DNA from: Xylophilus sp042867185
GTDB taxonomy: Bacteria > Pseudomonadota > Gammaproteobacteria > Burkholderiales > Burkholderiaceae_C
Length of the DNA stretch: 64,000 nucleotides
Direction of reading: 5' to 3'
Assembly (NCBI GenBank): GCA_042867185.1
Contig: JBHZQV010000014.1
Span: forward strand, 1-64,000
A program made the translations under genes and the position numbers. The first letter of the stretch is position 1, and every line of letters starts with the position of its first letter. Of this stretch, positions 25,049-35,535 are shown one piece after another. Under the pieces are notes generated by a model. That model ran no database searches, had not been told where the DNA came from, and saw nothing but the letters and a program-made list of their open reading frames with translations.

Positions 25049-25441
25049 TCAGTCGGGGACGACGGCGGTCACTTCGATCTCGACCTTGGCGCGGTCCTCG
25101 ATCAGGCCCGACACCTCGACCGCGGTCATCGCGGCGTTGAAGCTGCCGATGATCTCGCGGAAGGCCTTGCCGATCTCGGGATACGCGGCCACGTAGGCCT
25201 TGCGGTCGGTCACGTACCAGGTCATGCGCACGATGTGCTCGGTCTTGGCGCCGCCCTCGGCCAGCACCGCGGCCACGTTCTCCAGCGCCTGGCGGGCCTG
25301 GCCGGCCAGGTCGTCGGTGTGGAACACGCCCTCGGCGTCCCAGCCGATCATGCCGGCGACGAACACCATGCGGCCGCGGGCGGTGACGCCGTTGGCATAG
25401 CCGCGCGGACGGGGCCAGCCGGGGGGAAGAAGGGTCTGCAT
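25049..25441 (-). CDS. Rid-family protein (YjgF/YER057c/UK114)
   Basis: This is a 130-residue Rid-superfamily protein (AGMIGWDAEGVFHTDDLAGQ, TWYVTDRKAYVAAYPEIGKA, KVEIEVTAVV). RidA proper deaminates reactive enamines and imines using an arginine in the PARS segment near the C-terminus. Here the aligned segment reads AAMTAVEVSG, with Met where that Arg should be. It therefore belongs to a Rid subgroup without the canonical deaminase residue. Its place in an aminobenzoyl-CoA operon still suggests handling of an enamine-type intermediate. Confidence 0.8.
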   Translation of the reverse strand: MQTLLPPGWPRPRGYANGVTARGRMVFVAGMIGWDAEGVFHTDDLAGQARQALENVAAVLAEGGAKTEHIVRMTWYVTDRKAYVAAYPEIGKAFREIIGSFNAAMTAVEVSGLIEDRAKVEIEVTAVVPD

Positions 25442-25570
25442 AGGGGTCTCCAAAGAAAATCTGTGAATCGCACCGCGCGACTGGCGAAGCGGCTGCCAGA
25501 GCGGCACGGCCCATCGGCCGATGCCGCCGTCGCCTACCGCCCGCACACCCGCCGCGCATGTCACGCGCAT

Positions 25571-26007
25571 CTAGGTCGGCAACCTGCTCAGCGCGTCGCG
25601 CACGTCGTCGGGCAGCGCCCGCGCCTGGTGGGTCTTGAGGTCGGTCGCCACCAGTACCTGGCGCGAGCGCATCCGCTCCTGCTCGCCGGCGCGGCAGTGC
25701 AGCGCCAGGGTGAGCGAGCTGTTGCCGACGCGCTCCACCGCCAGGCCCAGCGTCACGTCGTCGCCCATGCGGCTGACGGCGCGGAACTCGCATTCCAGCC
25801 GCACGATCGGCATGCCGATGCGCCGCGGGCCCAGCAGGCCGGCGTAGGACACGCCCAGGCAGTCGTTGAACCAGTCCTCGACCAGGCCGTTGAGCATCAC
25901 CAGGTACTGCGGAAAGAAGACGATGCCCGCCGGGTCGCAGTGCGCGAAGCGGATGCGCAGCGGCCGCTCGAACACGACCGGATGGGTGGAAGGAGGAAGG
26001 GGTGCGG

Positions 26008-26011
<4 letters not shown>
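25571..26011 (-). CDS. 4-hydroxybenzoyl-CoA thioesterase-family protein
   Basis: This is a 146-residue hot-dog-fold thioesterase. The active-site segment FAHCDPAGIVFFPQYL has the catalytic Asp typical of the Pseudomonas-type 4-hydroxybenzoyl-CoA thioesterase and YbgC group. It overlaps the livF-like stop by four bases, so it belongs to the operon. It probably hydrolyses dead-end aromatic CoA esters and frees CoA. Confidence 0.87.
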
Positions 26012-27580
<1,569 letters not shown>

Positions 27581-27584
<4 letters not shown>

Positions 27585-28609
27585 GCCATCTTCCTCCTGC
27601 GCAGGAAGCCCGCCAGGCCCTGCGGCGCGACCAGCACCACCAGCAGCAGCACCGCCCCCAGGCCGAACTGCCAGTGGATGGTGTAGGCCGCCAGAATCTC
27701 TTCCAGCAGCAGGAACACCACCGCGCCGATGAAGCCGCCCCACAGGTGGCCCACGCCGCCCAGGATCACCATCACCAGCAGCAGGCCCGACTGGTTCCAC
27801 TGCAGCAGCGAGGGGCTGACGAAGCTCGACTGGTTGGCCAGCAGCGCACCCGCCAGGCCCGCCAGCGCGCCGGCCAGGGTGAAGGCGACCAGCTGGTAGC
27901 GGTAGACCGGGAAGCCGATCGCGCCCATGCGCGTCTCGTTCTCGCGGATCGCCTGCAGCACGTGGCCGAAGCGGGCGTTGAGCAGCCGCTGGATCGCCAG
28001 GAAGGCCAGCACGAACAGCGCCAGCACCACGTAGTAGAAGCGGGTGTCGCTGGCGAGGTCGAAGCCGCCGCCGACGACGGAGCGGCCGGGGAGCGTCAGC
28101 CCGTCCTCGCCGCCCCAGGCCTTCACCGACACCATCAGGTAGTACAGCATCTGCGCGAAGGCCAGCGTGATCATGATGAAGTAGACGCCCCGGGTGCGCA
28201 GGCTGACCGCGCCCACCGCCAGGGCGAACAGCGCACTGACCAGCACCGCGGCCGGCCAGGCGATCCAGGCCGACACCACGCCCTGCTGCATCAGGATGCC
28301 CACGGTGTACGCCCCCGTGCCGATGAACGCCGCATGGCCGAAGCTGACCATGCCGCCGAAGCCCAGGACCAGGTTGAGGCTGGTCGCGGCCAGCGCGAAG
28401 ATGAGGATGCGGGTGGCCAGCCCCACGTAGAAATCCTCGCCCAGCGCGGCGGCCACCAGCGGCAGCGCGGCCAGCACCGCCAGCACAGGCACCGTCCAGC
28501 GCAGGTGCAGCGCATGGTCGAGCAGGCCGCGCGGCACGGGGGCCGACGCGATGGCCTGCGGTGCGGCCGAAGCGCTGCCGGCGGGCAAGGAAGAAGAAGC
28601 GGTCGTCAT
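27581..28609 (-). CDS. livM: Branched-chain/aromatic acid ABC transporter permease, LivM type
   Basis: This is a 342-residue membrane permease. After a 35-residue polar leader it has about 9-10 hydrophobic helices and the LivM landmarks SLNLVLGFGGMVSFGHAAF and GQ-type RENETRMGAIGFPVYRYQL loop near residue 225 that contacts the ATPases. It ends FLRRRKMA. It pairs with the LivH-type permease 12 bases upstream. Confidence 0.92.
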
Positions 28610-28621
28610 GCGGTCGGGTCC

Positions 28622-29542
28622 TTAGCTGTGGGCCGGGAACAGCCCGCGGGGCTTCCAGAACAGCACCGCGGCCATCAGCAGGTAGATGAGGATCGAGGCC
28701 ACGGCCGGGCCGGCGCTGCCGGCCGCCTCGGTGCCCAGCCAGTGGCCGAAGGCCATCGGGATCAGCGCGCGGCCGGCGGTGTCCACCACGCCGACCAGCA
28801 GCGCGCCGAACAGCGCGCCGCGGATCGAGCCGATGCCGCCGATCACGATCACCACGAAGGCCAGGATTAGGATGCTCTCGCCCATGCCCACCTGCACCGC
28901 CAGCAGCGGGCCCAGCATGCCGCCGGCCACCGCGCAGAGCGCCGCGCCCAGGCCGAACACCGCGGTGAACAGCCGCCGCACGTTGGTGCCCATGGCCAAC
29001 GCCATCTCGCGGTTGGACGCGCCGGCGCGCACCTGCATGCCGAGCCGGGTGCGGGTGACCAGCACATAGAGCAGCGCCGCCACGCCCAGGCCCACGCCGA
29101 TGATCAGCAGCCGGTAGGCCGGGTAGAAGAAGCCGGGCAGCAGCTCGACCGGGCCCGACAGGCTGTCGGGCGGGTTGAGCGCGATCGGCTGCGAGCCCCA
29201 GAGCATGCGCACGCCCTCGTTGGCCATCAGCAAAATCGCGAAGGTGCCCAGCACCTGCGACAGGTGGTCGCGCTTGTAGAGGCGGCGCAGCACCGTCACC
29301 TCCAGCAGCATGCCGACCAGCGCGGTGCCGACGACGCCGGCACCCAGCCCGATCCAGAACGAGCCCGAGGCAGCCGCCGCGGTGGCGATCAGGTAGGCGC
29401 CCACCATGTAGAGCGAGCCGTGCGCCAGGTTGATCATGTCCATGATGCCGAACACCAGCGTGAGGCCGGCGGCCAGCAGGAACAGCATCAGCCCGAACTG
29501 CAGCCCGTTGAGCGACTGCTCCAGCACCAGCACGCCGGTCAT
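28622..29542 (-). CDS. livH: Branched-chain/aromatic acid ABC transporter permease, LivH type
   Basis: This is a 306-residue membrane permease of the LivH type. It has FGIMDMINLAHGSLYMVGAY in the first part, the RAGASNREMALAMGTNVRRL coupling loop near residue 185, and VIVIGGIGSIRGALFGALLV near the C-terminus. The ATG at 29542 (MTGVLVLEQSLNGLQFG) is the standard family start. It lies 43 bases after the binding-protein gene. Confidence 0.93.
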   Translation of the reverse strand: MTGVLVLEQSLNGLQFGLMLFLLAAGLTLVFGIMDMINLAHGSLYMVGAYLIATAAAASGSFWIGLGAGVVGTALVGMLLEVTVLRRLYKRDHLSQVLGTFAILLMANEGVRMLWGSQPIALNPPDSLSGPVELLPGFFYPAYRLLIIGVGLGVAALLYVLVTRTRLGMQVRAGASNREMALAMGTNVRRLFTAVFGLGAALCAVAGGMLGPLLAVQVGMGESILILAFVVIVIGGIGSIRGALFGALLVGVVDTAGRALIPMAFGHWLGTEAAGSAGPAVASILIYLLMAAVLFWKPRGLFPAHS

Positions 29543-29585
29543 GGCAAGGCCCCTCTCATCGCATCGGAACGGATCGGACGACCGG

Positions 29586-30776
29586 TCATACCGCCGGCAT
29601 CTTGCAGCTGCCGACATACGCGTCGGCGTGGTTCTTGAACACCGTGCCCAGCGTGCGGTTGGTCACCCGGCCCTGGGTGTCCTTGGTGATGACGCGCAGG
29701 TAGTAGTCCTGGATCGGGAAATGGTTGGTGTTGAACTTGAACGTGCCGCGCACCGACTCGAAACGCGCCGCCTCCAGCGCCTTGCGCACCGCGGCCTTGT
29801 CGTCCAACTTGCCCTTCACGTCGCGCACCGCGCCGTCGATCAGGCGGGCCGCGTCGTAGCCCTGCGCCGCGTACAGCGTGGGCAGGCGGCCGAACTCCTT
29901 CTGGAAATCGGCGACGAACTTCTTGTTGGCCGCGTTGTCCAGGTCGTGCGCCCAGAGCGAGCTGTTGAACATGCCGAGCATCGGCTCGCCCACCGCCTTG
30001 ATCACGTCCTCGTCGGCCGAGAAGCCGGGGCCGAAGAGCGTCATGTCCTTGGACAAGCCCGAGCCCACGAACTGCTTGATGAAATTGATGCCCAGGCCGC
30101 CCGGCAGGAAGATGTAGACCGCGTCGGGCTTGGCCGCGCGCATCTTGGCGATCTCGGCGCCGTAGTCGAGCTGGTTGAGCGGCGTGTAGCTTTCGAGCGC
30201 CACCTCGCCCTTGTAGAAGCGCTTGAAGCCGGCCAGCGCGTCCTTGCCGGCGGGGTAGTTGGGGGCGAGCAATGCGACGCGCTTGAAGCCCTTGTCTTCC
30301 ACCGTCTTGCCGACCGCTTCGTGCAGGTTGTCGTTCTGGTAGCTGGCGCTGAAAAAGTACGGGTTGCACTGGTCGCCGGCGTACTGCGACGGGCCGGCGT
30401 TGGCGCTGATGTAGAAGGTCTTGGCGGCGAAGGTGGGTGCGCCCACCGCCAGCATCACGTTGGAGAAGACCACGCCGGTCATGAAGTCGACCTTGTCGCG
30501 CTTGATCAGCCGGTCGGCCGTCTGGCGGGCGACGTCGGGGCTCTGCTGGTCGTCGGCCACCACCACCTCGGCGGGCAGGCCGCCGAGCTTGCCGCCGCCG
30601 TGCTTGACCGCCAGCTGGAAGCCGTCGCGGATGTCGATGCCGAGGCCCGCGCCAGGGCCCGACAGCGTGCTGAGCAAACCGATCTTGACCGCGTCGGCGG
30701 CCTGGGCGGACATGGCGACCGCGGCGAGCGCGGCCAGGACCAAGGGCTTGAGCGGAGAAGCGGAAAGAGTCTTCAT
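29586..30776 (-). CDS. ABC transporter substrate-binding protein, LivJ/aromatic acid type
   Basis: This is a 396-residue periplasmic type I binding protein. A Sec signal peptide ends at about AMSAQA (residue 26). The mature part begins DAVKIGLLSTLSGPGAGLG, typical of Leu/Ile/Val- and aromatic acid-binding proteins. Further hallmarks are DDQQSPDVARQTADRLI and RVALLAPNYPAGKDALAG. It lies between the CoA ligase gene and the permease genes. Context suggests it binds 2-aminobenzoate or a related acid. Confidence 0.92.
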   Translation of the reverse strand: MKTLSASPLKPLVLAALAAVAMSAQAADAVKIGLLSTLSGPGAGLGIDIRDGFQLAVKHGGGKLGGLPAEVVVADDQQSPDVARQTADRLIKRDKVDFMTGVVFSNVMLAVGAPTFAAKTFYISANAGPSQYAGDQCNPYFFSASYQNDNLHEAVGKTVEDKGFKRVALLAPNYPAGKDALAGFKRFYKGEVALESYTPLNQLDYGAEIAKMRAAKPDAVYIFLPGGLGINFIKQFVGSGLSKDMTLFGPGFSADEDVIKAVGEPMLGMFNSSLWAHDLDNAANKKFVADFQKEFGRLPTLYAAQGYDAARLIDGAVRDVKGKLDDKAAVRKALEAARFESVRGTFKFNTNHFPIQDYYLRVITKDTQGRVTNRTLGTVFKNHADAYVGSCKMPAV

Positions 30777-30835
30777 GGGGCAGGCTTTCTGTCGGGTGGA
30801 GACGGAGGGAGGGAGGGTGGGCGAGGCGAAAGGAT

Positions 30836-32461
30836 TCAGGGGGCCGCGGGCGCATCGCCGCGCCCCAGCCGGAAGCGCTGCAGTTTGCCCGTTTCGGTGC
30901 GCGGCAGGGCCGCCACGAACTCGACGGCACGGGGGTATTTGTACGGGGCCACCGTCTGCTTGACGAAGTCCTGCAGCGTGCGCACCGTGGCGGGGCCCGG
31001 CTCCTGCCCGGGCCGCAGCACGACGAAGGCTTTCACGATCTGGCCGCGCTCCTCGTCGGGCACGCCGATCACGCCGCATTCGGCGACGGCGGGGTGCTGC
31101 AGCAGCGCCTCTTCCACCTCGGGCGAGGCGATGTTGTAGCCGGCCGAGATGATCATGTCGTCGGTGCGCGACTGGTAGTGGAAGTAGCCGTCGGCATCTA
31201 CCAGGTAGGCATCGCCGGTCAGGTTCCAGCCGTCCTTGACGTACTGCGATTGCCGCGCGTCGTCGAGGTAGCGGCAGCCGGTCGGGCCCTGCACCGCGAG
31301 GCGGCCGACCGTGTTGGGCGGCACCGGATGGCCGTGGGCATCGACCACCCGGGCGCGGTAGCCCGGCACCGGCACGCCGGTGGCGCCGGGGCGGGCGGCC
31401 GATTCGTCGGCCGAGATGAAGATGTGCAGCATCTCGGTGGCGCCGATGCCGTCGATCAGCTCGATGCCGGTGGCCTGCTTCCACAGCGCGCGGGTGGCCG
31501 CCGGCAATGCCTCGCCGGCCGAGACGCAGCGCCGCAGCGTGCCGGCGCGGATCGCCTCGCCGTGCTGCGCCAGCGTGCGGTAGGAGGTGGGCGCGGTGAA
31601 CAGCACCGTGGCGCCGAAGTCGCGGATGCCGTCGAGCAGCTGCGCGGGAGAAGCTTTCTCCAGCAGCACGGTGGAGGCGCCGACCCGCATCGGGAACAGC
31701 AGCAGCCCGCCCAGGCCGAAGGTGAAGGCCATCGGCGGGCTGCCGATGAACACGTCGTCGGCCGCGGGCTTGAGCACATGGCCCGGCCAGCAGGCGCAGA
31801 TCGCCATCACGTCGCGGTGGAAATGCATCGTCGCCTTCGGCACGCCGGTGGTGCCCGAGGTGAAGGCCAGGATGCAGGTGTCGTCGGCCGCGGTGTCCAC
31901 GTTGTCGAAGGTGGCGGGCTGCGCGGCCATCGCGGCCTCCAGCCCGTCGGCCGACGGGTCGTTGAAGCAGCACACCTGGCGCAGCACCGGGCATTCGCGC
32001 GCCGCGGCACGCAATTCGTCGGCCAGCCGCAGGTCGCACAGCGCGTGGCTGACCTGGCCCTTGTCGATGATCGCCTGCAGCTCCTTGGCGCGCAGCAGCG
32101 GCATCGTCGCCACGGCTATCGCGCCGGCCTTGATCACCGCGAACCAGCAGGCCGCCAGCATCGGCGTGTTGGGCGCCCGCAGCAGCACCCGGTTGCCGGG
32201 CACCAGGCCCATGCGGTTCACCAGCACGTTGGCGATGCGGTTGGACTGGGCCAGCAGGTCGGCATAGGTCCAGCGCAGGCCGGCGCCCTGCACGCAGAGC
32301 CGGTCGCCCCAGCCCCGGGCGACCGCGTCGTCGAGCAGCGCGGTGGCGCAGTTCAGGCGCTCGGGGAACTGCAGTTCGGGCAGGTCGAACAGGTACGCGG
32401 GCTGCGCCTCGGCCGGCGGCAGCCGGTCGCGGGCGAAAGTGTCGGTGTGTGCGCTGGCCAT
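30836..32461 (-). CDS. Benzoate/2-aminobenzoate-CoA ligase
   Basis: This is a 541-residue ANL-superfamily acid-CoA ligase of the benzoate/2-aminobenzoate type. AMP-binding motif: AFTSGTTGVPKATMHFH. Other signatures: IELIDGIGATEMLHIFIS, the hinge motif SRTDDMIISAGYNIASPEV, and the catalytic lysine in PRTETGKLQRF. It activates the ring acid with ATP and CoA as the first cytoplasmic step. The upstream gap carries a palindrome shared with the monooxygenase/reductase promoter. The fused flavoenzyme nearby favours 2-aminobenzoate over benzoate. Confidence 0.88.
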   Translation of the reverse strand: MASAHTDTFARDRLPPAEAQPAYLFDLPELQFPERLNCATALLDDAVARGWGDRLCVQGAGLRWTYADLLAQSNRIANVLVNRMGLVPGNRVLLRAPNTPMLAACWFAVIKAGAIAVATMPLLRAKELQAIIDKGQVSHALCDLRLADELRAAARECPVLRQVCCFNDPSADGLEAAMAAQPATFDNVDTAADDTCILAFTSGTTGVPKATMHFHRDVMAICACWPGHVLKPAADDVFIGSPPMAFTFGLGGLLLFPMRVGASTVLLEKASPAQLLDGIRDFGATVLFTAPTSYRTLAQHGEAIRAGTLRRCVSAGEALPAATRALWKQATGIELIDGIGATEMLHIFISADESAARPGATGVPVPGYRARVVDAHGHPVPPNTVGRLAVQGPTGCRYLDDARQSQYVKDGWNLTGDAYLVDADGYFHYQSRTDDMIISAGYNIASPEVEEALLQHPAVAECGVIGVPDEERGQIVKAFVVLRPGQEPGPATVRTLQDFVKQTVAPYKYPRAVEFVAALPRTETGKLQRFRLGRGDAPAAP

Positions 32462-32500
32462 GCGAGAAACCCCTTTTGGTGCGATGCGTCCAAAACCATG

Positions 32501-32524
32501 AATTACTTTAGAGCTAAAGCAATT
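32501..32524. promoter_or_regulatory. MarR-type operator before the CoA ligase gene
   Basis: Arms AATTACTTTAG and CTAAAGCAATT flank a two-base centre; 10 of 11 positions are symmetric. The left arm matches the site at 40260-40284 at 10 of 11 bases. It starts 40 bases upstream of the ligase start codon, in a promoter-like position. The likely binder is the MarR protein encoded at 36417-37079. Confidence 0.6.
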
Positions 32525-32539
32525 GGCGGGCCAGCGGGA

Positions 32540-33724
32540 TCACCCTAGGGTCGCGCCGCACTGCGGCGCGGCCCCCTTCCATTCCTTCAAAAGGTCGCGC
32601 GCGATGATCAGCTGCTGCACCTCGGTGGCGCCCTCGTAGATGCGCAGCGAGCGGATCTCGCGGTAGAGGCGCTCGACCGGTTGCTCGCTCACCACGCCCA
32701 GGCCGCCCCACATCTGCACCGCCATGTCGATCACCTGCTGCGCGTTCTCGGTGGCGGTGAGCTTGGCCATGGCGGCTTCGCGGGTCACGTTGTGGCCCTG
32801 GTCGCGCATCCAGGCCGCGCGGTAGGTGAGCAGCGCGGCGCTGTCGATCATGGTGGCCATCTGGGCGAGCTTGGACTGCGTCAGCTGGAAATCGGCCAGC
32901 ACGCCGCCGAACATGCGGCGCTGGGTGGCGCGGGCCATCGCCTCGTCGAGCGCGCGGCGGGCGAAGCCCAGCGCCGCGGCCGCGACCGAGGTGCGGAACA
33001 CGTCGAGCGTGCGCATCGCGATCTTGAAGCCCTCGCCGGCAGCGCCGATGCGCTGGGCGGCGGGGATGCGGCAGCCGGTGAAGCGCAGGCGTGCCAGCGG
33101 ATGCGGGGCGATCACCTCGATGCGTTCTGCGATCTCGAAGCCCGGCGTGTCGGCATCGACGATGAAGGCGCTGATGCCGCGCGCGCCCGGCGCCTCGCCG
33201 GTGCGGGCGAAGACGACGTAGAAATCGGCGATGCCGCCGTTCGATATCCAGGTCTTCTCGCCGTCGAGGACGTAGTCGCCGCCCTCCTCCCGCGCGGCGC
33301 AGGCCAGCGCGGCCACGTCGGAGCCGGCGTCGGGCTCCGACAGCGCGAAGGCCGCGATCGCCTCGCCGCGCGACACCCGGCCCAGGTAGCGGGCGCGCTG
33401 GTCGTCGTTGCCGGCCAGCGAGATGGCGCCGGAGCCCAGGCCCTGCATCGCGAACGCGAAGTCGGCCAGGCCCGCATGGCGCGCCAGGGTTTCGCGGACG
33501 AGGCAGATCGCGCGGGTGTCGATCGCATCGCCGGCCTGGGCCGCGACCGCGTGCGCCAGCCATCCGGCCCCGCCCAGGCTGCGCACCAGGGCGCGGCAGG
33601 CGTCGTCGACATCGCGGCCGTGGGCCTCGGCGATATTCGTGGTGGACCAGTCGTCGAGCCGGCGGGCCATGTCACGGTGGCGGTCGTCGAAGAAAGGCCA
33701 GTCGAGGTAGCGGGTGTCGCTCAT
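32540..33724 (-). CDS. Acyl-CoA dehydrogenase
   Basis: This is a 394-residue FAD-dependent acyl-CoA dehydrogenase. Flavin/substrate motifs: AFALSEPDAGSDVAAL and WISNGGIADFYVVFART. Helical C-terminal domain: QMWGGLGVVSEQPVERLYRE and SLRIYEGATEVQQLIIAR, whose IYEG Glu is the expected catalytic base. In the aminobenzoyl-CoA route it would serve in the beta-oxidation-like lower steps. A short gap of 78 bases to the ligase gene contains the MarR-type palindrome, so the ligase operon may start separately. Confidence 0.9.
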   Translation of the reverse strand: MSDTRYLDWPFFDDRHRDMARRLDDWSTTNIAEAHGRDVDDACRALVRSLGGAGWLAHAVAAQAGDAIDTRAICLVRETLARHAGLADFAFAMQGLGSGAISLAGNDDQRARYLGRVSRGEAIAAFALSEPDAGSDVAALACAAREEGGDYVLDGEKTWISNGGIADFYVVFARTGEAPGARGISAFIVDADTPGFEIAERIEVIAPHPLARLRFTGCRIPAAQRIGAAGEGFKIAMRTLDVFRTSVAAAALGFARRALDEAMARATQRRMFGGVLADFQLTQSKLAQMATMIDSAALLTYRAAWMRDQGHNVTREAAMAKLTATENAQQVIDMAVQMWGGLGVVSEQPVERLYREIRSLRIYEGATEVQQLIIARDLLKEWKGAAPQCGATLG

Positions 33725-33810
33725 GCAAAAGTCTCCTGCGCCGGCCCGTCGCGTCGCGTGGCCGGCAATGTTGATAAGAAAGTAGCCGCGATGGCCGAAT
33801 CGCAAAATGA

Positions 33811-33850
33811 CGGGACGCCGGGACGCCGGGACGCCGGGACGCCGGGACGG
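33811..33850. repeat. Octanucleotide tandem repeat (CGGGACGC)x5
   Basis: Five consecutive eight-base units run from 33811 to 33850, the last ending in G instead of C. The tract stops eight bases before the PIP box of the effector promoter. Units of eight are typical of slipped-strand, phase-variable tracts. Here the tract is upstream of the promoter, not in the reading frame. Confidence 0.9.
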
Positions 33851-33858
33851 CAGCGCGT

Positions 33859-33920
33859 TTCGCGCGAATAGCCACAACTTCGCTGCACGCGACGCGGCAT
33901 CTCCGGCTCGACATCAGTAT
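33859..33920 (+). promoter_or_regulatory. HrpX-type promoter: perfect PIP box plus spaced -10
   Basis: TTCGC at 33859-33863 and TTCGC at 33879-33883 are separated by exactly 15 bases, matching the plant-inducible promoter box TTCGB-N15-TTCGB. After 31 bases comes CAGTAT (33915-33920), matching the required YANNNT -10 at 30-32 bases. This is the full consensus for HrpX/HrpB-activated type III effector genes in Xanthomonas, Ralstonia and Acidovorax. Confidence 0.88.
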
Positions 33921-33926
33921 CCGCCC

Positions 33927-35519
33927 ATGGATCCACTGCGCAATTCCGGCTTTACCAGTTCGCGCGAAACCAGCCCCGAGCCGCATGGCCCGGAGTCGGA
34001 TGCCTCCCGGGCGCGGCGTGGACGCTCGCCCATACCCGGGGCACCGGACGAGAGCCCGCTGCCGCGGCGCGCCCGGTTGGCCGACACGGAGGCCGGCCCG
34101 TCGTTGCGCAGTCCATACGCGCTCCAGTTCGCCCTCCTGGGGCAGCAGCCCCCCCTGCCGCCGAACCCGCGGGCCGATCGGCCCGCGTCGCGGCCGCAAG
34201 AAGCGGGACCCTCGTGGCGGGCGCCCCCTCCCCCGCACCCTGGCTCGCCTGTTTCGACGGCCGACCCATCGCGGAGCAGGCAGGCCGCGAGCGAGGCCAT
34301 GCGCGCAGTGTTGGCAGAACTCGGCATGCCGAACGATCCCGGGCCGACCGACTTCGCCCTGCTATGGACCCGGTTGATGCAGGAGCCGGAACTGGCATCA
34401 CGCTTGGCCCGCGTCTTCGGCGGCATGCTCGGCCATGCCAACACCGAGGCGCCGGAAAGAAATTTCGACTTTCCCTTTTCTGTGAACCAGTTCATTGTGC
34501 TGCGCGGCTTGCTCAGTGGATTGGACGGGTTAAGGCAATTGGCCCACCAGGTGCTGCCCGCTGCGGAGCAGAACATCGGTCCGCAGCAGCGTCCTCTGGG
34601 CACCGAGATCCAGATCTGGTCCGAACTTACCGGCGTGCCGATCGACCCCGCCGATGCCTTCGATCACGACGAAAACGCAGCGCCGTTCGCCGAGGTGCTG
34701 GCAGCCATGCGCACCGAGTTGCAGATGGAACCGGAGACCTCCGAAAGGACGATGGCGGACGTGTCGGCCATGCTGCATGCCATCGCGGCCGATGCAGAGT
34801 TGCGCAGCGAAGTTTTTTCGCTGGCGCGAGATGCGCTGGGCAGCTGCCGCGACAACCTGGACGAAGGCTTCTCCAGGATGGTTCTGGCCGTGGACAACCA
34901 CCGAATGGTACAAGCGGTGAGGTCTGGCGAAGTCGATGCGAAGCGGCTCGACGACTGGGCAGGATCGCTGTTCCGACTGTCGCTTCTGGAAACGGCGGTG
35001 AGCCGCCACATCGCGTCCAGGCTTCGCGACGCGTCCAGCCTGTCCGCACAGGACAGGGCCAACCTGACGGAGGAACCCCTGGAAACCATGGTGCATGCCA
35101 AGGTCGCCCTGCGCGGTTTGCTCCAGCTTCCGACAAGCACGGTGTTCATGATGCAGCACCGCCAATACAGTGTTTTGGGGCCCAATGCCCTGGAGTCTCT
35201 GCGTCGGGAGGTGCAGCTCCAGGCACAAGACGTCGGGACACGCTGTAATTTCCTGCTGGGGCACCCGACATGGCGTGCCGGCATCCAGGCACTGTACCCG
35301 CAAGAATTCCAGGATTTGAAGAGCCGGCAAGACGAGGATCCCTTCTACGACCTTGATCTGCCCGCGGCCACCGACCTGGCGGAACAGGCGGCGTACGCCG
35401 AGCGGGCGCTGCAGGTCCACAACCGGCATGCCCAGGAAGAGCGAGCGCTGATGCTGCGTCTCGCAGCCGCGTGCGCCGGGCCGCAAGAAACAGCAGCCGA
35501 AAGCAGCCACAGCGGTTGA
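33927..35519 (+). CDS. Type III effector with NEL-domain E3 ubiquitin ligase
   Basis: This is a 530-residue protein, not previously named as far as I can tell. Residues 1-115 are rich in Ser, Pro and Arg, typical of type III secretion signals. The C-terminal half aligns with the NEL (IpaH/SspH) ligase domain: AELRSEVFSLARDALGSCRD, with catalytic Cys307 and Asp309 in the CxD motif, then SGEVDAKRLDDWAGSLFRLS, VHAKVALRGLLQLPTSTVFM, and the long helical tail ending ERALMLRLAAAC. No leucine-rich repeats are visible, unlike IpaH or SspH. It is driven by a HrpX-type promoter and would ubiquitinate host proteins after injection. It lies opposite to, and splits, the catabolic locus. Confidence 0.85.
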   Translation: MDPLRNSGFTSSRETSPEPHGPESDASRARRGRSPIPGAPDESPLPRRARLADTEAGPSLRSPYALQFALLGQQPPLPPNPRADRPASRPQEAGPSWRAPPPPHPGSPVSTADPSRSRQAASEAMRAVLAELGMPNDPGPTDFALLWTRLMQEPELASRLARVFGGMLGHANTEAPERNFDFPFSVNQFIVLRGLLSGLDGLRQLAHQVLPAAEQNIGPQQRPLGTEIQIWSELTGVPIDPADAFDHDENAAPFAEVLAAMRTELQMEPETSERTMADVSAMLHAIAADAELRSEVFSLARDALGSCRDNLDEGFSRMVLAVDNHRMVQAVRSGEVDAKRLDDWAGSLFRLSLLETAVSRHIASRLRDASSLSAQDRANLTEEPLETMVHAKVALRGLLQLPTSTVFMMQHRQYSVLGPNALESLRREVQLQAQDVGTRCNFLLGHPTWRAGIQALYPQEFQDLKSRQDEDPFYDLDLPAATDLAEQAAYAERALQVHNRHAQEERALMLRLAAACAGPQETAAESSHSG

Positions 35520-35535
35520 TGTTCGCCGACCACAA

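Noticed and set aside
33807..33926. Reading frame of the effector extends upstream through the octanucleotide repeat to an ATG at 33807
   Set aside because: That start lies upstream of the PIP box and -10 element, so the mRNA would not include it. The leader would be repeat-coded Gly/Arg/Thr; ATG 33927 gives a typical effector N-terminus.
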